64,000 nucleotides of DNA from Sulfuricaulis limicola (GCF_002355735.1 NZ_AP014879.1:558001-622000); one strand, 5' to 3'; counted from the first letter of the stretch, positions 44,852 through 54,963 are shown. Notes: generated from the sequence alone by a model not told the origin. Made by a program: numbers and translations.

Positions 44852-44984
44852 TTGTTGAAAAACGTATCGTCACCCCGGCGGAAGCCGGGGTCCAGAATAT
44901 TAAAACCAAAGAAATCAGTATTAGACTGGATTCCGGCTTTCGCCGGAATGACAGATTCGGATGTTTTTTGGATTTTTTCAACAA
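44852..44984. repeat. MITE-like nested inverted-repeat element
   Basis: Outer arms TTGTTGAAAAA (44852-44862) and TTTTTCAACAA (44974-44984). Inner inverted units GTCACCCCGGC-GGAA-GCCGGGGTCCAG and CTGGATTCCGGCTTTCGCCGGAATGAC face each other. About 133 bp, no coding capacity, between dadA and a nitroreductase gene. Confidence 0.75.
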
Positions 44985-44988
44985 ACTG

Positions 44989-45654
44989 TTACTCATGCCA
45001 GGCAGTGAAACCGGCCACCGGCTCGCGCGCGGTGCGATAGTTGTTCACCGGCGCGTCGGCGTCGGGATAACCGAGCGCCATGCCGCAGACGAGGGCGCGG
45101 GTGTCGGGGACATTCACAATGTTGCGCACGATGTCGGGATACTCCGCGAGCGCGGCCTGCGGGCAGGTGGCGAGGCCGTGCCCGAGCGCGGCGAGCATGA
45201 CGTTCTCGATGAACATGCCCATGTCGATCCATGAGCCTTTTTCCATGACGCGGTCGAGAAAGAACAGCAGCCCCACCGGCGCGCCGAAGAAGGAATAATT
45301 GTTGTTCCAGGCCTTGAGGCGCGCATCCTTGTCCTCGCGCCCGATTTTCATGGCCTGGTAGAGCGCCAGCCCGCAGGCCACGCGCCGCGACTTGTAGGGC
45401 TCGACCCAGTGCTTCGGATAATAGGAATAATCGGGATTTTCCGGGCGGCCGGCCTGGCGCTCCGCCAGCAGCGCCGCGCTGATTTTCCGTTTGGTTTCGC
45501 CCGTGACTACCACGACCTGCCACGGCTGGGCGTTGGTGCCGGAAGGCGCCCAGCGCGCGGTTTCCAGGATCGCCTCGACCGTGGCACGGTCCACCGGTTT
45601 GTCGAGATAGGCGCGCGTGGAGGCGCGGCGGCGTATCGCTTCAAGGACATCCAT
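44989..45654 (-). CDS. Nitroreductase family protein
   Basis: 221 residues with the FMN-binding start MDVLEAIRRRASTRAYLDKPVDRATVEAILETARWAPSGTNAQPWQVVVVTG and the later VMLAALGHGLATCPQAALAEYPDIVRNIVNVPDTRALVCGMALGYPD. A soluble NAD(P)H:FMN oxidoreductase; substrate not predictable. Its stop lies four bases from the MITE-like element. Upstream sits a hairpin and then the PbpG gene, all on the minus strand. Confidence 0.92.
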   Translation of the reverse strand: MDVLEAIRRRASTRAYLDKPVDRATVEAILETARWAPSGTNAQPWQVVVVTGETKRKISAALLAERQAGRPENPDYSYYPKHWVEPYKSRRVACGLALYQAMKIGREDKDARLKAWNNNYSFFGAPVGLLFFLDRVMEKGSWIDMGMFIENVMLAALGHGLATCPQAALAEYPDIVRNIVNVPDTRALVCGMALGYPDADAPVNNYRTAREPVAGFTAWHE

Positions 45655-45741
45655 CGGCAGTCTCCGGGTAACGGAAGGTGTAATCCGTAATGTACCCTGA
45701 TTGGGTCAGCGGAAGAATTCCCGGATACACCGCATAACGAA

Positions 45742-45774
45742 ACAGCCCGGCATCTGCCGGGCTGTTTTTGGGAA
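45742..45774. terminator. Hairpin terminator between PbpG gene and nitroreductase
   Basis: AACAGCCCGGCA-TCT-GCCGGGCTGTTTTT. The T-run is on the plus strand; on the minus strand, downstream of the PbpG gene, the tail is TTTCGTT. Probably ends the PbpG transcript. Confidence 0.75.
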
Positions 45775-45786
45775 AAACTGTTCGAA

Positions 45787-46734
45787 TTAAATGTGGGAGG
45801 CGCTGGCGGTGATCGTCGGCGGGACGCGGCGCTCGGCCTTTTCCAGCCACTGCTGGATGCGGCGCGCGTCGCCGTAACGGCTGAGCTTGCCCCAGGAATT
45901 GAGCAGCACGATGGTGAGCGGCCGCTCGGCGATGGTGGTCTGCATGATCAGGCAATTGCCGGCCGCGGAGGTATAACCGGTCTTGCTGAGGGCGATGTCC
46001 CAGCTTTGGCGGTGCACCAGGCGGTTGGTGTTGCGAAACGCGATCTGCCGCCCCGAGGCTTGGTCGGTGACACGAAACGTGGGCGTGGTGGTCATGGCGT
46101 GAATCAGCGCATGCTTGTGCGTCTCGTTGACCAGCCGCACCAGATCGTTGGCGGTCGAGACGTTGCCGTTGTGCAGGCCGCTCGAATCCACATACCGCGT
46201 CTGCGTCATGCCGAGTTGCTGCGCCTTGGCATTCATGGCCTGGAACATGGCCTCTTCGCCACCGGGGTAGGTGCGCGCCAGCGCCGCCGCGGCGCGGTTG
46301 TCGGAAGCGCCGAGCGCGGCGTACAGCAGATCATGGCGCGTGAACACGCCATTGAAGCCCAGGCGCGATTTCGTGCCGCGCAGGCGGTCGCGGTCGTCGC
46401 GCGTGATCTTGATCGGTTCGTCGAGCGGCACGCCGGATTCGAGGATGACCAGCGCCGTCATGAGCTTGGTCAGGGAGGCGATGGGACGCTGGCGCTCGAT
46501 GTTGCGGCCGTAGAGCATGACGCCCTCGCGGTCGTCCACGATCATGGCCACGCCGGATTGCAGCGTGAGCCGGTTGGGTTGGCCGTACTCGATAATTTCC
46601 GCCGCCGAGGTGTACGAAGCCGCCGGCTTGTTTTCAACCGGCGGAGTGACGTTGGCGTCCGAGGTAACGTGTGATGTGGCGAGAACAAGCCCGACGAGAG
46701 TCGCCAGGCCGACCAGAATCCTTGTCGGTTTCAT
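45787..46734 (-). CDS. pbpG: D-alanyl-D-alanine endopeptidase (PbpG/PBP7 type, peptidase S11)
   Basis: 315 residues from the ATG at 46734, with GGGAGGGG upstream. A signal peptide (MKPTRILVGLATLVGLVLATSHV) leads to a periplasmic S11 domain. Active-site motifs: Ser87-x-x-Lys90 (ASLTK), SDN (GASDNRAAA) and KTG (LSKTGYTS). The length and lack of a C-terminal PBP5-type domain favour PbpG (endopeptidase cutting peptide cross-links) over DacA-type carboxypeptidase. Confidence 0.92.
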   Translation of the reverse strand: MKPTRILVGLATLVGLVLATSHVTSDANVTPPVENKPAASYTSAAEIIEYGQPNRLTLQSGVAMIVDDREGVMLYGRNIERQRPIASLTKLMTALVILESGVPLDEPIKITRDDRDRLRGTKSRLGFNGVFTRHDLLYAALGASDNRAAAALARTYPGGEEAMFQAMNAKAQQLGMTQTRYVDSSGLHNGNVSTANDLVRLVNETHKHALIHAMTTTPTFRVTDQASGRQIAFRNTNRLVHRQSWDIALSKTGYTSAAGNCLIMQTTIAERPLTIVLLNSWGKLSRYGDARRIQQWLEKAERRVPPTITASASHI

Positions 46735-46866
46735 CAAAATAACTACCCCTCCCTTTCGGTTTTTCGTTGCCACCACTTCATATTAGTAGTCTGTTGGCAG
46801 GACGCAACCTTAACCCGCCGGCACGGGTCTTGTGAAGCCGCGGGCAGGGGCGTATTTCCCCTCCCG

Positions 46867-46905
46867 ACCGCCATTCATCGGTGGGGCCTCCCACCGATCG
46901 GCGGT
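46867..46905. other. Stem-loop in the leader of the 47.0 kb gene
   Basis: ACCGCC-ATTC-ATCGGTGGG pairs with CCCACCGAT-C-GGCGGT across GCCT. No T-run follows, so it is not an intrinsic terminator. The rest of 46.74-47.00 kb shows only leader DNA. Confidence 0.4.
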
Positions 46906-47005
46906 TTCGGTCCCGGGCGGCGGCGGGTGTCGCTTGATACGGCGGGTCGGGGTTTATAAGCTGTGTCCGTCCTCTCCGTACCCATCACCGACAAGGAGCA
47001 GCATC

Positions 47006-47329
47006 ATGGCGCATACCTATCACGAACTGAAGGAAATGACTGTCGCGCAGTTGCGCGAGATCGCCAAGGACATGACGCACGAGGCGGTCAAGGGCGCGAC
47101 GCAGATGAACAAGGACCATCTGCTGAAAGGCCTGTGCACGGCGCTCAATATCGAGATGCACGAGCACCACGAGGTGGTCGGCATCGACAAGGCGGCGATC
47201 AAGATCAAAATCCGGACCTTGCGGAAAAAGCGCGATGAAATCCTGGCCACCAAGGAGCGCAAGGAACTCAGCGGCGTCCTGCGGCAGATTCACGCCCTCA
47301 AGCGCACCATCCGCCGCGCCACGGTCTGA
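47006..47329 (+). CDS. Small protein with SAP/Rho-N-like N-terminus
   Basis: 107 residues from the ATG at 47006 (AAGGAG about 8 bases upstream). The start HTYHELKEMTVAQLREIAKDM...MNKDHLLKGLCTAL resembles the SAP/Rho N-terminal helical fold that contacts nucleic acid; the second half is a basic coiled helix (IKIKIRTLRKKRDEILATKERKELSGVLRQIHALKRTIRRATV). Function unknown, but nucleic-acid binding is a reasonable inference. Convergent with rlmKL, with only 8 bases between their ends. Confidence 0.78.
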   Translation: MAHTYHELKEMTVAQLREIAKDMTHEAVKGATQMNKDHLLKGLCTALNIEMHEHHEVVGIDKAAIKIKIRTLRKKRDEILATKERKELSGVLRQIHALKRTIRRATV

Positions 47330-47337
47330 GCGTTATT

Positions 47338-49491
47338 TTATTTCCGGGTGATCCGGAAGCACTGGTGGATTTTCGGATCGCGCTCGAAGTCTTTGGGGAT
47401 GGTCTTGCGGGTGATGTCCTCGACATGCAGGCCGGCAAATGCCTCCCGTTCCATCTTGAAGCGGCGCAGATTGGTCGAGAAGATCAATACTCCGCCGGGT
47501 TCGAGCAGCGCCGCGGTGTCGGCAATGAGCGCTGCGTGATCGCGCTGCACGTCGAGCGTGTCCTCCATGCGCTTGGAGCGTGAGAAGGTCGGCGGGTCAA
47601 GGAAGATAAGGCCATAGCGCCGTTGCCGGTTTTCCTTGAGCCACACCAGCACGTCGGCCTGGACCCGTTCATGTTTGTTTCCCGCCAGCTTGTTCAATTC
47701 GAAATTCCGCTGCGCCCAATCGAGATAGGTGTATGACATGTCCACCGTCGTGGTGGCAACGGCCCCGCCGAGCGCCGCGTGCACCGTGGCGGTGCCGGTG
47801 TAGCCGAAGAGATTGAGAAAACGTTTTCCGCCCGCCAGCTGTCCCAGCATCGTGCGCGTATCACGATGATCGAGGAATAATCCCGTATCGAGATAATCGG
47901 TAAAGTTTACCAGGAAGCGGCAAGGTCCCTCGCGGACTTCATGAAACTCGCCGGTCTGGTCGAGTTTTTCGTATTGCGCCCCGCCTTTCTGGCGCTTGCG
48001 CACCTTGAAGAACATCTGCTCGCGCGGGATTTCCAGCACCAGCGGGATCACGCCGAGCGCGTGTTGCAGGCGCTGGCGCGCCTTGTCGGGGCTGATGGTG
48101 TCCGGCGCCTCGTATTCCTGTACGTGCACGTAACGCTTGTCCGACTCGTACACATCGATCGCGAGGTTGTACTCGTGCAGGTCGGCGTCATATAAACGAT
48201 AAGCGAAGATTTCCTGGCGCCGCGCCCAGCGCCCGAAATGCTGCAAGTCCTTGCGCAGGCGGTTGGCGAACATCTCGGCGCTCGAGCCGGGGCGGATCTC
48301 GAACGGCTTCGGCGCGCGTTCGACCACGGCATTTTCCGGCGTGATCTCGAAGTGCAGCAGCTTGCATTCGATGGCGCCGTTGTAGAGCGTGTGCATCCTG
48401 CCGGCGCGCAGGCCCATGACCTTGCCCAGTTCGGGATTGCCGGTGAATACCGCCCCGCGCCAGCCGGGAAAACATTTCTTGAACTGCGTGCCGAGTTCCG
48501 TGTACAGCGCCGGCAGCTCGGAACCCGGGCCCAGGCGTTCGCCGTAGGGCGGGTTGGCCACCACGAGTCCGGTCGGGGACTGTTCCGGGGTGCAGTCACT
48601 CAGCTCACGTTGCTGCGCGACGATGAGATTGCCCAGTCCCGCGCGTTTGATGTTGTCGCGCGCGGCGCGGATCGCCAGCGGATCATGGTCGTAGCCGTGG
48701 ATCGGTGGCAGCTGCGTGAGCCCGGTTTCGCGCCGCTGGTGGGCCTCGTCGAGCAGCCCCGCCCACACGGCGGCATCGTGCTGTTTCCAGCGGGTAAAGC
48801 CGAAGTATTCGCGCGCCAGCCCGGGCGCGATGTCGGCGGCGATCATGGCCGCCTCGATCGGCAGCGTGTCCGAGCCGCACATGAGGTCCACCAGCATGCC
48901 GCCCTGTTTGGCGATGGCGGGCCAGTTGGCGCGCAGCAGGATCGCGGCGGCGAGGTTTTCCTTGAGCGGCGCCTGCACCGTCTGCGTTCGGTAACCGCGC
49001 CGGTGCAGCGATTCGCCCGAGAGATCGAGACTGACCGTGGCTTGGTCGCGCAGCAGATAGACGTTGACCCGGATATCGGGCTGGGCCGTGTCTACTGACG
49101 GACGCACGCCGAACTCATCGCGCAGCTGGTCGACGATGGCGTCTTTCACCTTGAGCGCGCCGTAGTGCGAGTGGGTGATGGCCGATTGCGAAGTGGTGAG
49201 GTCCACCGCCAGCGTACCCTCGGCGGCGAGATGTTCCTTCCAGGCGATGGTTTGCACGCCGGCGTACAGTTCTTCCGGCGTGGGTGCCGGGAAACTGGCC
49301 AGGGGCAGCAGGATGCGGCTGGCCAGGCGCGACCACAGGCAGGCGCGATAACCGATGGTGAGTGCACCCTCGAACGCCACCCCGGCGCGGGTTTCCTTGA
49401 CCATTTCGGCGCCGAGGCTGCGCAACTCATCGGCCAGGAGCGGTTCGATGCCCTTGGGACAGGTGGCGAAGAATGGGCGCGTGGCGGTCAT
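47338..49491 (-). CDS. rlmKL: Bifunctional 23S rRNA methyltransferase RlmK/RlmL
   Basis: 717 residues. The N-terminal THUMP domain and RlmL methyltransferase (m2G2445) carry VDLMCGSDTLPIEAAMIA and VVANPPYGERLG. The C-terminal RlmK half (m7G2069) carries DTGLFLDHRDTRTMLGQLAGGKRFLNLFGYTGTATVHAALGG and LIFLDPPTFSRSKRM. The fused form is the gammaproteobacterial type. Start at ATG 49491 (MTATRPFFATCPKGIEPLL). Confidence 0.96.
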   Translation of the reverse strand: MTATRPFFATCPKGIEPLLADELRSLGAEMVKETRAGVAFEGALTIGYRACLWSRLASRILLPLASFPAPTPEELYAGVQTIAWKEHLAAEGTLAVDLTTSQSAITHSHYGALKVKDAIVDQLRDEFGVRPSVDTAQPDIRVNVYLLRDQATVSLDLSGESLHRRGYRTQTVQAPLKENLAAAILLRANWPAIAKQGGMLVDLMCGSDTLPIEAAMIAADIAPGLAREYFGFTRWKQHDAAVWAGLLDEAHQRRETGLTQLPPIHGYDHDPLAIRAARDNIKRAGLGNLIVAQQRELSDCTPEQSPTGLVVANPPYGERLGPGSELPALYTELGTQFKKCFPGWRGAVFTGNPELGKVMGLRAGRMHTLYNGAIECKLLHFEITPENAVVERAPKPFEIRPGSSAEMFANRLRKDLQHFGRWARRQEIFAYRLYDADLHEYNLAIDVYESDKRYVHVQEYEAPDTISPDKARQRLQHALGVIPLVLEIPREQMFFKVRKRQKGGAQYEKLDQTGEFHEVREGPCRFLVNFTDYLDTGLFLDHRDTRTMLGQLAGGKRFLNLFGYTGTATVHAALGGAVATTTVDMSYTYLDWAQRNFELNKLAGNKHERVQADVLVWLKENRQRRYGLIFLDPPTFSRSKRMEDTLDVQRDHAALIADTAALLEPGGVLIFSTNLRRFKMEREAFAGLHVEDITRKTIPKDFERDPKIHQCFRITRK

Positions 49492-49605
49492 GGGATGGGG
49501 GCGCATGTTACGTGCCCCGGTGTCTCTGGTAAATCTGTATGGTTGTTAGCCCCGGGATCGGGTGTGATAATCCTTTCATCGACAGCTGATTCCAGGTATT
49601 CGCTC

Positions 49606-49854
49606 ATGGCGCGCATCGGTCTCGATCCGGAAGGCAAGGTGGTCAACGAGGTTTTCGCGCTGATCTACGCGCCGGGTCGCAGCCGTGACCGCTTTCCGGA
49701 GAATTGCGTCACCGTAATGGAATCCGAGGCCGCCGTGCTCGAAGGCGCTGACCCCAAAAAGAATCTTTATCCCGCCCGCGTCATCGGGCCGTCCCGCTCT
49801 TCCGAAGGCTTCCGGCTCTATTACCTGGTGTGCTGGCTGGACGATGAAGAATGA
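49606..49854 (+). CDS. Small conserved hypothetical protein
   Basis: 82 residues from the ATG at 49606: MARIGLDPEGKVVNEVFALI...YAPGRSRDRFPENCVTV, ending GFRLYYLVCWLDDEE. No recognised domain, no signal peptide. Divergent from rlmKL and convergent with rpoH, with a bidirectional terminator after it. Confidence 0.7.
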   Translation: MARIGLDPEGKVVNEVFALIYAPGRSRDRFPENCVTVMESEAAVLEGADPKKNLYPARVIGPSRSSEGFRLYYLVCWLDDEE

Positions 49855-49882
49855 TCTTCCGGAGATGATTATGATAAAAAAC

Positions 49883-49914
49883 AAAAGGGCTTCCTCGCGG
49901 AAGCCCTTTTTATT
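49883..49914. terminator. Bidirectional terminator between the 49.6 kb gene and rpoH
   Basis: AAAAGGGCTTCC-TCGC-GGAAGCCCTTTT with A- and T-runs at the ends, shared by convergent genes. Confidence 0.95.
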
Positions 49915-49933
49915 TGCTATGCAAAACCGCCCG

Positions 49934-50800
<867 letters not shown>

Positions 50801-50849
50801 GTTTGGGTACCTCCTGCTGCTCATCCTTCCGGGTTCTCTTGGGTAAAGA

Positions 50850-50879
50850 ATTTTAGCACTCATGCCCTGTGAGTGCCAA
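50850..50879 (-). promoter_or_regulatory. rpoH promoter overlapped by a CIRCE (HrcA) operator
   Basis: Plus-strand TTAGCACTC-N9-GAGTGCCAA at 50853-50879 matches the CIRCE consensus (TTAGCACTC-N9-GAGTGCTAA) at 17 of 18 arm positions. On the minus strand, TTGGCA (50874-50879) and TAAAAT (50850-50855) are spaced by 18 bases like a sigma-70 promoter, so the operator spans it. It lies about 50 bases before the rpoH ATG. Confidence 0.85.
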
Positions 50880-50941
50880 ACGGAGGAAAAGTTCGCTTGG
50901 TTACCGGTTCTATGGGGCGGATGCAGGGGAATTCAAGGAGT

Positions 50942-51859
50942 TTAGCGTGGTTCGATGGCCCGCAGGTGTCGGCCGACCGCCAGCCGTGAGCCCAGCCAGC
51001 CCAGCAGTCCCCCGGTCCCGATCAGGGCCAGGGTCGCCAGGAAGCCCAAGTTCTCGAGCGTGAACAGGCTGCCGTAGAGGCTAGCGAGGTGGTGTACCGG
51101 GCCGGACAGGAGCAGCAGGCCGAGGCCGATCAGCAGCCAGGCCAGGACGCCGCCGAACAGGCCCTGGAGCGTGCCACTGTAGAGGAAGGGGCGGCGGATG
51201 AAGGCATTGGTGCCGCCGATCAGCTTGATGAGCTCGATTTCATCGCGCCGGTTGAGGACCGCGAGGCGGATGGTGTTGCCGATGATGAGCAGCACCGCCA
51301 CCGCCAGCCCCGCCGTCAGGATCAGCACGCCCTGCCGGGCCAGGTCGAGCATGGCGTAGAGCCGTTGCACCCATTCGAGGTCGAGCTGCGCCAGTTCGAC
51401 CTCATTGTAGCGGCGCAGGTCGCTCAACAGCGTTTGCAGCGCTTCGGGGCGGGCGTGTTTGGCGGCCGGATGCACCACCAGCACCGGAGGCAGCGGGTTG
51501 CGCTCGAGCGCGCCCAGTGCCTCGCCGAAGCCGGAGAGCTTCTTGAACTCGGCCAGCGCCGCCTCGCGCGAGACATAATCCACCCAGGAGACTGCCGGCA
51601 GTTTACGGATTTTGTCGGAGAGTTTTTCGATGGCCGGTTCGGAGAGATCCTGCTTCAGGAACAGCGAGATCTGGCCGTTGTCCTCCCAGCCGCCGGCGAG
51701 GCGCTGCACGTTCTCGATGGCGACATAAAGCCCTGCCGGCAGTGCCAACGTGATGCCGATGACGGCGACAGTGAGAGAAGTGGCCACGGGCGTGCGCCAC
51801 AGCTGGCCGAGGACGTAAAAGAAGACCTGCGCGTGACGCAGGAAATAATTCTTGATCAC
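50942..51859 (-). CDS. ftsX: Cell division ABC-transporter-like permease FtsX
   Basis: 305 residues with four membrane helices and a periplasmic loop between helices 1 and 2 (VAIENVQRLAGGWEDNGQISLFLKQDL...). Membrane partner of FtsE, which together activate septal peptidoglycan hydrolases. The C-terminal three helices (VLILTAGLAVAVLLIIGNTIRLAVLNRRDEIELIKLIGG) are typical. Starts within the ftsE stop (ATGA overlap). Confidence 0.96.
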   Translation of the reverse strand: MIKNYFLRHAQVFFYVLGQLWRTPVATSLTVAVIGITLALPAGLYVAIENVQRLAGGWEDNGQISLFLKQDLSEPAIEKLSDKIRKLPAVSWVDYVSREAALAEFKKLSGFGEALGALERNPLPPVLVVHPAAKHARPEALQTLLSDLRRYNEVELAQLDLEWVQRLYAMLDLARQGVLILTAGLAVAVLLIIGNTIRLAVLNRRDEIELIKLIGGTNAFIRRPFLYSGTLQGLFGGVLAWLLIGLGLLLLSGPVHHLASLYGSLFTLENLGFLATLALIGTGGLLGWLGSRLAVGRHLRAIEPR

Positions 51860-52527
51860 GTTTTGGCCCCCGTGTCGCGCGCGAGCTCGCCGTGATTCAG
51901 CTCGATGACGCGCCGGCGCGCGCGGTCGATGAGATGCAGGTCGTGGGTCGCGATCAGCACCGTCACGCCGTGGTGGTGAAAATCCAGGAACAGATCGAGG
52001 ATTTCATCCGAGAGCGTGCTGTCGAGGTTGCCGGTGGGCTCGTCCGCGAGTAGCAACGGCGGCTTGTTGACCACGGCGCGCGCGATGCCGACGCGTTGCT
52101 GCTCGCCGCCGGAGAGCGTCACCGGCAGCATGCGTTCCTTGTCGAGCAGTCCGACCATCTCGAGCGCGGCGCGCACGCGCTTGGGGATCTCCTTGTCGTC
52201 GGTGCCGGTGACGATCAGGGGCAGCGCCACGTTGTCGTAGACGGTGCGGTCGAACAGCAGCTTGTGGTCCTGGAACACCACGCCGATCTCGCGCCGGAAC
52301 CAGGGGATGCGCCGGCGCGGGAGTTTCGTCAGGTTTTTGCTGTTGACGGCGGCCTCGCCGCGCGTCGGGCGTTCGATGGCGGTGATGAGACGGAGCAGCG
52401 TGCTCTTGCCGGCGCCGGAATGTCCGGTGATGAAGGCCATTTCACCGGCCTCGATGCGCAGGTTGATGTCGCGCAGGGCGTCGAAGCCGCCGGGATAGCG
52501 CTTGAAGACGTGGATAAACTCAATCAT
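51856..52527 (-). CDS. ftsE: Cell division ATP-binding protein FtsE
   Basis: 223 residues, ABC ATPase. Walker [12 protein letters not shown], signature [14 protein letters not shown], Walker [14 protein letters not shown] and switch His (IATHD) are intact. First residues [21 protein letters not shown]. Drives FtsX at the division site. Overlaps ftsX by four bases and follows ftsY after 12. Confidence 0.97.
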   Translation of the reverse strand: MIEFIHVFKRYPGGFDALRDINLRIEAGEMAFITGHSGAGKSTLLRLITAIERPTRGEAAVNSKNLTKLPRRRIPWFRREIGVVFQDHKLLFDRTVYDNVALPLIVTGTDDKEIPKRVRAALEMVGLLDKERMLPVTLSGGEQQRVGIARAVVNKPPLLLADEPTGNLDSTLSDEILDLFLDFHHHGVTVLIATHDLHLIDRARRRVIELNHGELARDTGAKT

Positions 52528-52539
52528 GTCGCGGACGTG

Positions 52540-53502
52540 TCACGGGGCGGGCAGCAGCGCATCGACATACTCGGCCGCATTGAATTCGCGCAGGTCATCC
52601 ATGCCTTCGCCTACGCCGATGAAGCGGATGGGCAGCCCGGTCTGGCGCGCCATGGCCAGCAGGATGCCGCCCTTGGCGGTGCCGTCGAGCTTGGTCAGCG
52701 CCAGGCCGGTCACGCCCACGGCCTCGCGGAAATGCTTGAGCTGCGACAGCGCGTTCTGCCCGGTGCCGGCGTCGAGCACCAGCAACACCTCGTGCGGGGC
52801 GTCGGGGCGGGTTTTATTGATCACGCGCCGGATTTTGCGCAGCTCGTCCATCAGGCCTTCCTGCGTGTGCTGGCGCCCGGCGGTATCGACGATGAGGACA
52901 TCGGCCTTGCGCGCGACCGCGGCATTCATGGCGTCGTGCACCACCGCTGCCGCGTCGGCCCCGGTGTGCTGGGCAATGACGGGGATGTCGAGCCGTCCGG
53001 CCCAGGTCTTGAGCTGCTCGATGGCAGCGGCGCGGAAGGTGTCGGCCGCCGCCAGTGTCACCGTCAGCCCCTTGTTTTTGAGGTGGTTCGCCAGCTTGGC
53101 GATGGTGGTGGTTTTGCCCACGCCGTTGACGCCCACGACCATGATCACAAAAGGCCTTTCCGGGGCGATCGTCAGCCGCCGGTCACAGGGTTCGAGGATC
53201 GCCAGCATGCCCTGACGCAGCGCGCCGTACACGGCAGGCGCGTCTTTCAACTGCTTGCGCGAGACCTGGTCGGTGATACTGCTCACCAGGTGCCGGGTGG
53301 TTTCCACGCCGACATCAGCGGACAACAGCAGTGTTTCCAGTTCTTCGAACAGCGTGTCGTCGAGCGCGCGGTTCCCGAGCAGCAGATCGGAAAGCCCGCG
53401 GGTGAAGCTGCGCTGGGTGGCGGCCAGTTTGTCGCGCAGACGGCCGAACAGGCCGGTCGAACGGTTTTTTTCTGTCTGGCCTGATGGGTGCGACGGGCTC
53501 AA
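52540..53502 (-). CDS. ftsY: Signal recognition particle receptor FtsY
   Basis: 320 residues. GTPase motifs: GVNGVGKTTTIAKLA (P-loop), DTFRAAAIEQL (insertion box), DTAGRQHTQEG and TKLDGTAKGG. The long acidic A domain of E. coli FtsY is absent; only a short N-terminal lead precedes the NG domain. Targets ribosome-SRP complexes to the membrane. First gene of ftsY-ftsE-ftsX, divergent from the M16 peptidases. Confidence 0.97.
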   Translation of the reverse strand: MSPSHPSGQTEKNRSTGLFGRLRDKLAATQRSFTRGLSDLLLGNRALDDTLFEELETLLLSADVGVETTRHLVSSITDQVSRKQLKDAPAVYGALRQGMLAILEPCDRRLTIAPERPFVIMVVGVNGVGKTTTIAKLANHLKNKGLTVTLAAADTFRAAAIEQLKTWAGRLDIPVIAQHTGADAAAVVHDAMNAAVARKADVLIVDTAGRQHTQEGLMDELRKIRRVINKTRPDAPHEVLLVLDAGTGQNALSQLKHFREAVGVTGLALTKLDGTAKGGILLAMARQTGLPIRFIGVGEGMDDLREFNAAEYVDALLPAP

Positions 53503-53586
53503 GCGATGATCCTGAATCGAAACTTTTTCGGTTGGGCGGCTCTAAGCTATGGCACAATATTACAAGAGAATCATTCAGGAAACCCC

Positions 53587-54963
53587 ATGTCACATAAATT
53601 TTCATGGCTCCTGCTGTTGAGCCTGTGGCTGACAGCGTGCAATCAAACGCATGAAACCACCCTCGACAACGGCCTGCGGGTGATCGTGCACGAAGATCAT
53701 CGTTCCCCCGTGGTGGTTTCGCAGATCTGGTACAAGGTCGGCAGCCAGGACGAGCCCAAGGGCCTCACCGGCATCTCGCACGTGCTCGAGCACATGATGT
53801 TCAAGGGCACGGCCAAACACAAACCCAACGAGTTTTCGCGCATCATCGCCGAGAACGGCGGGCGCGAAAATGCCTTCACCAGTTACGACTACACCGCCTA
53901 CTTCCAGCAACTGGAAAAATCGCGTCTGCCGATCGCCTTCGAGCTCGAGGCCGACCGCATGCAGAATCTGGTCCTGACCGAGGAGGAGTTCGGCAAGGAG
54001 ATCAAGGTGGTGATGGAAGAACGCCGCCTGCGTACCGAGGACCAGCCCGAGGCGCTGGCCAGTGAAAAATTCATGACCACCGCCTACGAAGCGCATCCCT
54101 ACCGCAACCCGGTCATCGGCTGGATGGCGGACCTGCAATCCATGACGGTCAAGGACCTGCGCGACTGGTACGGCCGTTATTACACGCCCTCGAACGCCAT
54201 CCTGGTTGTGACCGGAGACGTGCAACCGAAGGAAGTGTTCGCGCTGGCGCAGAAATATTTCGGGCCGGTACCCGCGCGCCCCCCGGCGAAGGTCGACGCC
54301 GTGACGGAACCGCCCCAGAAGAGCGAGCACCGCGCGCGCATCGCGCTGCCGGCGGAGGTGCCTTACCTGCTGATGGGCTGGCACGCGCCGGTGCATGCCT
54401 CGGCCGGGCATGGCGACATCGCGGAATGGGAGCCTTACGCCTTGAGCGTTCTGGGAGGCGTGCTCGACGGCGGGCGGGCGGCGCGTTTCGAACGCGAGCT
54501 GGTGCGCGAGAACAAGATCGCGTCCAGCATCGACCTGGATTATTCGGCTGTCTCGCGCTCTCCCGCCATGTTGCTGATCGAGGCCACGCCGGCCAACGGA
54601 CACACCGCCGAGGAACTGGAACAGGCCATCCGCGCCCGGATCGGACGCGTACGGGACGAACCGGTATCGGCCGAAGAACTGAAGCGCGTGAAGGCGCAGG
54701 TGGTGGCGAGCAATGTTTATTCGCGCGACTCGGTGTTCTATCAGGGCATGCAGATCGGACGTTTGGCGGCGGTCGGCCTCGACTGGCGCCTGCTCGATGA
54801 CTACGTGAAAAATCTCAATGCGGTGACGGCGGAACAGGTGCAGACGGTGGCGCGCAAATACCTCGTGGACACGAACCTCACGGTCACCATTCTCGACCCG
54901 CAACCGATGGACAAGAACAAGCCGCGTCCCGCCCCGCGCATGGGAGGCAGCCATGTTCGATAG
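53587..54963 (+). CDS. M16 zinc peptidase, lipoprotein, catalytic member
   Basis: 458 residues. A lipoprotein signal with lipobox LTAC (Cys18) begins the protein. The inverted zinc motif His65-x-x-Glu68-His69 (ISHVLEHMMFKGT) is intact and a downstream Glu lies in FGKEIKVVMEERR. Pitrilysin family, periplasmic, degrading peptides or maturing a substrate; probably works with the next gene product, which lacks the motif. ATG 53587 starts MSHKFSWLLLLSLWL. The upstream AATC-rich DNA separates it from ftsY. Confidence 0.93.
   Translation: MSHKFSWLLLLSLWLTACNQTHETTLDNGLRVIVHEDHRSPVVVSQIWYKVGSQDEPKGLTGISHVLEHMMFKGTAKHKPNEFSRIIAENGGRENAFTSYDYTAYFQQLEKSRLPIAFELEADRMQNLVLTEEEFGKEIKVVMEERRLRTEDQPEALASEKFMTTAYEAHPYRNPVIGWMADLQSMTVKDLRDWYGRYYTPSNAILVVTGDVQPKEVFALAQKYFGPVPARPPAKVDAVTEPPQKSEHRARIALPAEVPYLLMGWHAPVHASAGHGDIAEWEPYALSVLGGVLDGGRAARFERELVRENKIASSIDLDYSAVSRSPAMLLIEATPANGHTAEELEQAIRARIGRVRDEPVSAEELKRVKAQVVASNVYSRDSVFYQGMQIGRLAAVGLDWRLLDDYVKNLNAVTAEQVQTVARKYLVDTNLTVTILDPQPMDKNKPRPAPRMGGSHVR

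Noticed and set aside
46867-46905. Stem-loop before the 47.0 kb gene considered as a terminator or riboswitch
   Set aside because: No T-run follows, and it is too short and simple for a known riboswitch; listed only as a stem-loop.
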